A stretch of DNA of 64,000 nt from Odobenus rosmarus divergens (lineage: Eukaryota > Chordata > Mammalia > Carnivora > Odobenidae): contig NW_004450302.1 of assembly GCF_000321225.1 (NCBI RefSeq), forward strand, positions 3,307,394 through 3,371,393, given 5' to 3'. The position numbers and the translations under genes are program-made. Under the pieces are notes generated by a model that saw only the letters and a program-made list of their open reading frames with translations, was not told the DNA's origin and ran no database searches. Positions 57,589-64,000 of the stretch are shown one piece after another (position 1 is the stretch's first letter; the number at the start of each line of letters is the position of its first letter).

Positions 57589-57902
57589 NNNNNNNNNNNN
57601 NNNNNNNNNNNNNNNNNNNNNNNNNNNNNNNNNNNNNNNNNNNNNNNNNNNNNNNNNNNNNNNNNNNNNNNNNNNNNNNNNNNNNNNNNNNNNNNNNNNN
57701 NNNNNNNNNNNNNNNNNNNNNNNNNNNNNNNNNNNNNNNNNNNNNNNNNNNNNNNNNNNNNNNNNNNNNNNNNNNNNNNNNNNNNNNNNNNNNNNNNNNN
57801 NNNNNNNNNNNNNNNNNNNNNNNNNNNNNNNNNNNNNNNNNNNNNNNNNNNNNNNNNNNNNNNNNNNNNNNNNNNNNNNNNNNNNNNNNNNNNNNNNNNN
57901 NN
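57589..57902. other. Assembly gap of 314 N
   Basis: Run of unknown bases. The left edge stops at the start of an antisense CAN-SINE (T-run then AAAGATTTTATTTATTTA). The right edge resumes inside the 3' half of a sense-strand CAN-SINE. At least two inverted SINEs therefore meet in or beside the gap. Confidence 0.99.
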
Positions 57903-57982
57903 TCTCCCTCTCCCACTCCCCCTGCTTGTGTTCCCTCTCTCGCTGTGTCTCTCTCTGTCAAATAAATAAAATCTTAAAAAAT
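57903..57982 (+). mobile_element. CAN-SINE 3' half after the gap
   Basis: TCTCCCTCTCCCACTCCCCC to AAATAAATAAAATCTTAAAA, sense strand; its head is lost in the N-run. AATAAA-rich low complexity follows to about 58020. Confidence 0.9.
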
Positions 57983-58526
57983 AATAATAAAATAAAATAA
58001 ATAAAATAAAATAAATAAAAGGAAAACAGGCTCAACAAGAAAAAGAATAGGTCATAGAATGAGATAAATGACCCAATCACATTTAAATAAAGTTTAAATG
58101 CATATATTAAAAAAAATCCCTACTTTGCCAGGAAACATACTAACAAAAGATGGTGGATAGGAGAATGGGAGGTGAGCATAGAGATAAAAGGAAAAAATAA
58201 ATAAATGAAAGATGCAAAGGCTTTGAATGAACCAGGGCTTTTTATTAAATTAACCCTCTGCACATGAAATCCAGAAAAGAAAAAAAACAATAAAATGTTA
58301 CTGCCTTATTTTTAAAAATCTCTTTGGAGTTAAGTAGTACTACTTTACATCTTAGATTAATGAGAGAAGAACAAAGGCAGTCTTAAGAAGTCGCAGTAAT
58401 ATTAAAATAGCAGCTAAAGCTTCCTGAATCCTATGTGGCAGGTGTCACTCTCCACATTTTCATGTACTCTTCCACTTAAGCCTCAAAGCAATCCACTGGT
58501 AGGTACTATTATTAAAATTCCATTTT

Positions 58527-58726
58527 TTAAAGATTTTATTTATTTGAGAGAAAGAGAGAGACAGAGACAGAGAGAGAGAGTGCAAGAGCAGGAGGAGGGG
58601 CAGAGGGAGAGGGAGAAGCAGACTCCAGCTGAGTGCAAAGCCTGACAACAGGGGATTGGATCCCAGGGTCCTGGGATCATGACCTACGCTGAAGTCAGAC
58701 CTTAACCAACTGAGCCACCCAGGTGT
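58527..58726 (-). mobile_element. CAN-SINE, antisense, with target duplication
   Basis: AAAATTCCATTTTTT lies on both sides. It interrupts an older MIR-like sequence (about 58440-58520 and 58745-58830). Confidence 0.93.
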
Positions 58727-58983
58727 CAAAATTCCATTTTTTTTTTTAGATGAGGAAACTGAGGCTTAGGGAGAGAAGAGTGACTAGATGCAAGTCATTA
58801 GAGGAGACTCCAGGATCCAAACAGAGGCAGTCAGATCCCAATGCATACTCTTTACTCTTTTTTTTATTGCAGGGAAAAAAGGAACACCACATACACACAC
58901 ACACATAAAATTTGCTACCTTAACCGTTTTTAAGTATAGCGTAAATAGTGTTAATATGCCCATTGTTGTGCCACAGACCTCCA

Positions 58984-59102
58984 AGAAGACTCCCCGCTTA
59001 GTAGGGAGCCTGACATGGGGCTCAATCCCACACCCATGAGATCATGACCTGAGCTGAAACCAAGAGTTGGACGCTTAACCGACTGAGCCACCCAGGTGCC
59101 CA
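58984..59102 (-). mobile_element. Truncated CAN-SINE, antisense
   Basis: From GACTCCCCGCTTAGTAGGG to GAGCCACCCAGGTGCCC. The 3' half (AT tail side) is missing. Confidence 0.85.
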
Positions 59103-59107
59103 TTTTT

Positions 59108-59115
59108 TTCAAGAC

Positions 59116-59163
<48 letters not shown>

Positions 59164-59322
59164 GAAAGAGCAGGGGGACAGGCAGAGGGAGAGGGGGAAA
59201 GAATCTCAGACTCCACACTGAGCACAGAGCCCAATGGGGGGCTTGACCCCATGACCCCAAGATCACAGCCTGAGCCAAAACCAAGAGTCAGGCACTCAAC
59301 CAACTGGGCCACCCATAAATCC
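59108..59322 (-). mobile_element. CAN-SINE, antisense, with TTTA array
   Basis: Its tail is an uninterrupted TTTA repeat (59116-59162, about 11 units); body to ACTGGGCCACCCATAAATCC. It abuts the truncated SINE before it. Confidence 0.87.
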
Positions 59323-59499
59323 TTTGCCCATTTTAAAATCAGTTTATCTTTGGTGTGAGTTGTAAGAGTCCTTTATATATTCTAGATATGAACCCCTTAT
59401 CAGATACATAGTTTGAAAATATTTTCTCCCATTTCACAGGTTGCCTTTTCACTCTGTTGATTGTTCAAGTTTGATATAGTCTCACTTACCTATTTTTGC

Positions 59500-59698
59500 T
59501 TTTTTTTTAAAGATTTTATTTATTTATTTGAAAGAGAGGATGAGAGAGAGAGAGAGAGCACAAGGGCGGGGAGGGTCAGAGGGAGAAGCAGACTCCCCGC
59601 TGAGCAGGAAGCCTGATGTGGGACTCGATCCCGGGACTCCAGGATCATGACCTGAGCCGAAGGCAGTCGCCTAACCAACTGAGCCACCCAGGCGCCCT
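59500..59698 (-). mobile_element. CAN-SINE, antisense
   Basis: TTTTTAAAGATTTTATTTATTT to GAGCCACCCAGGCGCCC. TTTTTGCTTTTTT and CTTGCTTTTTT flanks. Confidence 0.93.
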
Positions 59699-59699
59699 T

Positions 59700-59826
59700 G
59701 CTTTTTTTTTTAAAGTTTATTTGTTTGTTTGTTTAAGTAATCTCTACATGTAACATGGGGCTTGAACTCACCACCCTGAGATAAAGAGCCACACACTCTT
59801 CCGACTGAGCCAGCCAGGTGGCCCTG
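59700..59826 (-). mobile_element. Short CAN-SINE, antisense
   Basis: T-run, TTTGTTTGTTTGTTT, CTACATGTAACATGGGGC and GAGCCAGCCAGGTGGCCC. It lies directly against the preceding SINE. Confidence 0.87.
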
Positions 59827-59879
59827 CTTTTGATGTCATATCTGGGAAATCCAATGTCATGAAGTTCCAAAGCCTACTT

Positions 59880-60167
59880 CTTTTTTTTTTTTTTTAGATT
59901 TTATTTATTTATTTGACAGAGAGAGATAGCAAGAGCAGGAACACAAGCAGAGGGAGTGGGAGATTTTTTTTTTTTTTTTTTTAGATTTTATTTATTTATT
60001 TGACAGAGAGAGATAGCAAGAGCAGGAACACAAGCAGAGGGAGTGGGAGAGGGAGAAGCAGGCTTCCCGCGGAGCAGGGAGCCTCATGCGGGGCTCAATC
60101 CCAGGACCCTGGGTTCATGACCTGAGCGGAAGGCAGATGCCTAATGATTGAGCCACCCAGGCGCCCC
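59880..60167 (-). mobile_element. CAN-SINE, antisense, with internal 87-bp duplication
   Basis: The tail part (T-run, AGATTTTATTTATTTATTTG, GAGAGATAGCAAGAGCAGG, AGAGGGAGTGGGAGA) occurs twice, starting at 59896 and 59983, before the single remaining body. Outer flanks TTCCAAAGCCTACTTC and CTCCAAAGCCTATTC show one insertion. Confidence 0.93.
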
Positions 60168-60263
60168 TCCAAAGCCTATTCTTTTAAAGGTGTTTATCGA
60201 ACTGTGGCTGTAAACCTATTAATAAATCATGAAATTAATTTAGTGGATTGTAACCGGTATTTT

Positions 60264-60456
60264 TATTTATTTATTTTTTAAGATTTTATTTATTCATTTG
60301 AGAGAGAGAGAGACAGAGAGAACAAAAGCAGGGGGAGAGGGAGAAGCAGACTCCCCGCTGAGCTGGGAGCCCAATGTGGGCCTCAATCCCAGCACCCTGG
60401 GATCATGACCTGAGCTGAAGGCAGATGCTTAGCCAACTGAGCCACCCAGGTGCTCC
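60264..60456 (-). mobile_element. CAN-SINE, antisense
   Basis: TTTTTAAGATTTTATTTATTC to GAGCCACCCAGGTGCTCC; GTAACCGGTATTTTT and GGAACTGGTATTTTT flanks. Confidence 0.92.
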
Positions 60457-61049
60457 AGGAACTGGTATTTTTGAAAGAACAGAACAGAAGAGAATAAAAA
60501 ATATCAAAGGAGTTACCGTATGTTGTATGGCTCATCATTGTTTTAGAAACTTTTTTCCAGTGTGTGTATGGATGGATAAAATAAAACAGATTTCTACTGT
60601 GGGCTATGGTTAGGAACTTGAAAAGCATCACACTCTTCCATACTGCATTTGGACTTGGCAAAGGCCCAACAATGCCGAAGGTTTTCCAGTACTTACAATA
60701 CAGTCATCACATAGCCTTTGGTGGGCCTGACTACAGTAAACACAAAAAAAACCCGTTCTAGAACTGTCAGTACCACATTCATGTGGCATCTTAGTGTCTA
60801 CAAAAATAAAAAATCAGCTGTCACATTCAATTAATATTTTTGATGTGAATTTCATTGGTGATGTTTGTTTTGATTTCATAGTTGTAAAAGAGTTATAAAC
60901 AAAGATTTTATATATCTGGTTTTATGTTTGTATATATCTATAAAAGTTATTTACGGCTACAATGGGGATCTGAGAGAGTTTTCTTTCCTTCAACAGGTGT
61001 CCATACACGAATGGAGTTTGAGAAACATTGTTTAAGGGATGAACTGGGT

Positions 61050-61490
61050 TCAACACTGCCACAAAGCTCAGAATGTGACCTTATTTGTAAATAGGGTCTT
61101 TGCAGATATCATGAGTCAAGTTAAAGTGAGGTCATATGGATCTGTGTAAGCCCTAAGTCCAATGACTGGTGTCCCTATATGAAGGCCACATGAAGATCTA
61201 CAGAGGAGAAACTCAAAGAGGGAGTCCACGTGACAACAGAGGCAGAGGTTGGAGTCCCACTGCTACAAGCCAAGGAGCTCCAAGGATTGTTGGCAACCAC
61301 CAGAATCTAGCAAGAAGCAAGGAAGGATCCTCCCTCTAGAGCCGTCAGATGGAGCACGGCCCTGCCAACACCTTGTTTTCAGACTTCTAGCCTCCAGAAC
61401 TGTGAAAGAATAAATTTGTGTTTTAAGCCCCCAAGTCCATGGTGATTTGCTCCAGCAGCCACAGGAAGCTAATGCAGCAGGTGGGAACAT
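61050..61490 (+). mobile_element. Ancient interspersed repeat, probably LTR type
   Basis: A long match to a common mammalian repeat, with phrases GAATGTGACCTTATTTGTAA, AGGGTCTTTGCAGATAT, CAAGCCAAGGAGCTCCAAGG and TCTAGCCTCCAGAACTGTG. I recognise the repeat but will not name the family with certainty. Confidence 0.65.
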
Positions 61491-61510
61491 GCTTAAAGAT
61501 GGGGTGCAGT

Positions 61511-61708
61511 GGGCGCCTGGGTGGCTCAGTTGGTTAAGCGACTGCCTTCGGCTCAGGTCATGATCCTGGAGTCCCGGGATCGAGTCCCGCATCGGGCTCC
61601 CTGCTCGGCGGGGAGTCTGCTTCTCCCTCTGACCCTCTTCCCTCTCGTGCTCTCTATCTCTCATTCTCTCTCTCTCTCGAATAAATAAATAAAATCTTTT
61701 TAAAAAAA
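61511..61708 (+). mobile_element. CAN-SINE with target duplication
   Basis: AAGATGGGGTGCAG before and AAGTTGGGGTGCAG after. Full-length young copy inside the TTLL6 intron. Confidence 0.94.
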
Positions 61709-61934
61709 AGTTGGGGTGCAGAAGACAGCCATTGGAAAAGCCCTCAAAGTATAGGTCCATTCTCCTAGCACATATGTTCTTGCACAACTTGGGCTTCACA
61801 GGTGGGGATATCAAGGCTTAAGTGGCTTACTCAAAGGGAGACAGCAAGTCAGGAGGATAGAAGGACCAGAAAGCAAGACTCCTACCACTGCCCCCTGAGC
61901 TGAGCCCTCTGGGGAGGTAGACCGCTCTACTCAC

Positions 61935-62216
61935 CCCAGTGCTGGTGAATATGTTCACTGTAGAGGCAGACTTGACCTCCTTGATTCTGGAGATGGGTTG
62001 ACTGAGCCCCAGCCCCGGGCAGCTGAGAAGGCTTGAGTGCCTCAGGTCAGGTACAGAGGTGTATCGCCTTGCAGCTATAGGCTTGCAGGGAGGAGGGCTG
62101 GCCCCTCTCGTGGGGGTCTCCTGGTCGAGGCTGCTGTCTGTCTCATTTGTCTTTGCGTCTCTGACACTCAAGAGCAAGTCAGGTGTGCAGGATACCAATG
62201 CCATTGGCTGGAGACG
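61935..62216 (-). CDS. TTLL6: TTLL6 C-terminal coding exon
   Basis: The acceptor is a classic pyrimidine tract ending TTCCCAG; the donor is GTGAGT after 61935. The exon is exactly 94 codons, phase 0 at both ends, running from RLQPMALVSC to VNIFTSTG and containing CKPIAARRYTSVPDLRHSS. There are no internal stops. TTLL6 elongates glutamate side chains on tubulin in cilia and flagella (family knowledge); this region is its poorly structured C-terminal tail. Confidence 0.65.
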
Positions 62217-63176
62217 CTGGGAAGGAGGAAACCAAACACAGCCTGTGGGAACCCAGCTCTGTCCACTTCCAGATTCATCTGCACCAAGGGGAGGTGCCAA
62301 GGGGAGGAGGAGGAGAAGGAAAGCAAATGGTATCAAAGTCTCTCTAATCCGAGGTTCTGATCCTGGGGTGCAGGGACTCCTAGAGGGTTCATGGACAGTT
62401 TCACGGGGTCTTTGGGCCACTTAAAACTGCAGTTTTAAAACTGTATCTTTGTATACTTTATGGCAAGAGAGTATCATAGTTTTTATCAGTTTCTCAAAAG
62501 GCCTATGACCCTAGCAAAGTTATAAAATACAAAAAAACACAAAAATATCCTGCTCTCATCCTGTTCCTTTAGGTGAGGGTTCAAGAAAAAGGAGATGGAC
62601 CAAAAAGCCAACTGAGTCTTTCCACTGAGCCAGAAGAGACAGTGAAGCAGAGAGGGGCAATCCAAAGATTCGGACTGTAGGACAACGGGACTGCTGGCCC
62701 CCCGTCCAGGGCTGGTCCACACTTTGAGCAGAGAGCAGGTTGGAAGGACCCAGCTGCGGTCCATCACCCCACATAATGGTGAGGGTCCTGCCTCCCTGAA
62801 GCCCTTCTCTGCGGCCCCCTCTCTCAGCTGCACCCCTGGCCTGCTAGAGGGGAACATTCCAACCCAAACTGGGGTTGGGATCCATGAGTATTAAGTAATC
62901 CTGGTGCCCGCTCCCTACGTGGGGATCGTGTTTAGCCTCCCCAGCTGCTTTTCCTCCCGCCGGACAGGTAAGAAGGACAGACCAGTGAGAGTCCTCTGAA
63001 GGATGCCAGGCTCCTTGCGACTTCCAGGCTCCCCCTCCTGTGGCCAGCCCTTCGTCAGCCCCATTCGTTCAGTGCGTCAGGGATCTGAGTAGTGGTCTCC
63101 TGGGCACCCCCCCACAGGGCGGCCCCAGCCGGGGAAGGGTGCCAGGCACACACGCTCCCCTCCCAGCAGGGTTTAC
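62217..63176 (-). other. TTLL6: TTLL6 intron, mostly unique sequence
   Basis: Interval between two phase-compatible exons. I see no SINE and no recognisable coding sequence; open frames on the minus strand at 62486-62857 show no family signature. Confidence 0.5.
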
Positions 63177-63348
63177 TTGTTTGAAGGTGAGGGTGGCGGC
63201 CTGGTGTTTCTGCTGTGGTTTCTGTCGGCAGCTCTTCATGCTCTTGCCCCTCGCTTGCTCGCCTGCTGACTCCCCCTGCATCTCCACCTTCTCCTTCGTT
63301 TGGAAGGATTTTTTCTCCTGTTTCAGCCTTAGGTCCTGGATCAGCTGC
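63177..63348 (-). CDS. TTLL6: TTLL6 C-terminal coding exon
   Basis: The acceptor CTGGACAG lies before 63348 and the donor GTAAAC after 63177. One base completes a split codon, followed by 57 codons from QLIQDLRLKQEKK to ATLTFKQ. The segment is highly basic (many Lys, Arg and Gln) and probably helical. It ends at phase 0, matching the next exon at 62216. Earlier exons with the TTL ligase domain must lie to the right of this window. Confidence 0.65.
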
Positions 63349-63689
63349 CTGTCCAGGAGGAACAGGGAGGGTCGTGGAGGTTAGGGATGGGCTACAAATG
63401 TGGGCACTCTCCCTGAGGGGTGGATGATGCTTGCCAAAGAGTGCAGTGTCCTCCCCCCGCGTGTCCAGCCTGCACAAATGATTGCAGGGCCCAGAGCAGG
63501 AGGTGGAGGGGACAGCCATGCTTCCCACCACACCATTCCCAGTCTGGGGAATAGCATCCAAGGAGTGATGCAAAGTCAGCCGCTCTACCCGAGGCCAAAT
63601 CCCACACATGGCAGGTGCTGGGAAGAGGGTCTGGGTAGGTGGTCAAACAAGGGGCCCCCACATTGGACCACTTTATATCCCGGGCCTCT

Positions 63690-63862
63690 CTGGCCAATGA
63701 TGTAGTGGGAATAACGCAGTCACATGGGTCAGGAGACAGGGATCCCAATTCCTCTTTTTTTTTTTTTTAATTTTTTTATTGTTATGTTCCAATTCCTCTT
63801 TTGTCATCGCCTACTATATGACCCCTTCTGTGCTCTGACTTCCCCGTCCATAAAATGAGGTG
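63690..63862 (+). repeat. MIR-type remnant interrupted by the mini-L1
   Basis: ACGCAGTCACATGGGTCAGG before and TTCCCCGTCCATAAAATGAG after the 30-bp L1 insertion and its target duplication. Confidence 0.55.
63759..63788 (-). mobile_element. Ultra-truncated L1 insertion (about 30 bp)
   Basis: A T-run and AATTTTTTTATTGTTATGTT sit between two copies of CCAATTCCTCTTTT (63745-63758 and 63789-63802). The same 3' end, AATTTTTATTGTTATGTT, closes the longer L1 at 49.8 kb. Confidence 0.85.
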
Positions 63863-63864
63863 AT

Positions 63865-64000
63865 GGGGGCGCCTGGGTGGCTCAGTCATTAAGCGTCTGC
63901 CTTCAGCTCGGGTCATGATCCCGGGGTCCTGGGATCGAGCCCCACGTCGGGCTCCCTGCTCGGCGGGAAGCCTGCTTCTCCCTCTCCCTCTCCCCTTGCT
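63865..64000 (+). mobile_element. CAN-SINE cut by the window end
   Basis: GGGGGCGCCTGGGTGGCTCAG head and body up to the C/T region, where the window stops. Confidence 0.93.

Larger units (their letters stand above)
58855..59480 (-). mobile_element. Old L1-type pieces separated by SINEs
   Basis: Pieces at about 58860-58983 and 59325-59480 (TTATATATTCTAGATATGAA, CCATTTCACAGGTTGCC) resemble old L1 3' regions; two SINEs lie between them. Confidence 0.6.
54220..61934 (-). other. TTLL6: TTLL6 intron, packed with nested repeats
   Basis: This 7.7-kb interval separates two phase-0 exons. It holds old L1 3'-end remnants (about 54480-55120, 55240-55600, 56470-57080, 58860-58985 and 59325-59480), into or beside which CAN-SINEs inserted repeatedly, and one assembly gap. 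I see no further exon in it. Confidence 0.55.

Noticed and set aside
57518..58000. Open frames across the N-run
   Set aside because: They consist of unknown residues and SINE sequence only.
1..64000. CRISPR arrays, operons, phage or other prokaryotic systems
   Set aside because: The window is a vertebrate nuclear locus; the tandem arrays seen are microsatellites or minisatellites.

Overview
The window is mammalian nuclear DNA, most likely from a caniform carnivore (dog, bear, seal or weasel side of Carnivora). The evidence is dozens of tRNA-derived CAN-SINEs on both strands. They open with a 'GGGGCGCCTGGGTGGCTCAG'-type head, carry an A/B-box region ending near GGGATCGAGCCCC, then a pyrimidine stretch and an AAATAAATAAAATCTT tail. 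The species cannot be fixed from sequence alone. There is no prokaryotic content, and most open frames are chance frames in GC-rich or repeat DNA.

Layout, left to right. 1-9.4 kb: intergenic DNA with scattered CAN-SINEs and one old L1 remnant. 9.4-23.9 kb: a GC-rich, CpG-rich stretch almost free of young transposons that holds the posterior end of the HOXB cluster. It contains a PRAC1-like exon on the minus strand at 11.7 kb whose ATG has become GTG, and the complete two-exon HOXB13 gene on the minus strand (16591-18388, 285 codons plus stop) with its CpG-island promoter. 23.9-53 kb: the intergenic interval upstream of HOXB13, with SINEs, ancient MIR and L1 remnants, several orphan CpG islands (34.2, 37.1, 39.5 and 41.9 kb) and candidate conserved non-coding elements. 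53.5-64 kb: the 3' end of a minus-strand gene interpreted as TTLL6, seen as three phase-compatible C-terminal exons (63177-63348, 61935-62216, 53853-54219) and a possible short terminal exon at 53542-53588. Its 7.7-kb intron (54220-61934) is packed with nested SINEs and old L1 and contains a 314-base assembly gap.

The order PRAC1 - HOXB13 - TTLL6, with all three on one strand, matches the arrangement known from human 17q21.32. That supports all three identifications. HOXB13 is a posterior homeodomain transcription factor. PRAC1 is a small neighbouring transcript co-expressed in hindgut and prostate in human. TTLL6 is a ciliary tubulin polyglutamylase and probably unrelated in function.

I found no undescribed multi-gene system. 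The most interesting signals are evolutionary: the PRAC1 start-codon loss, two homeodomain differences in HOXB13, the transposon-poor zone, and some instructive transposon events. These are a 12-bp minisatellite grown inside a SINE, an 87-bp duplication inside another SINE, a 30-bp ultra-truncated L1 insertion with intact target duplications, re-use of one insertion site, and a gap sitting between inverted SINEs.
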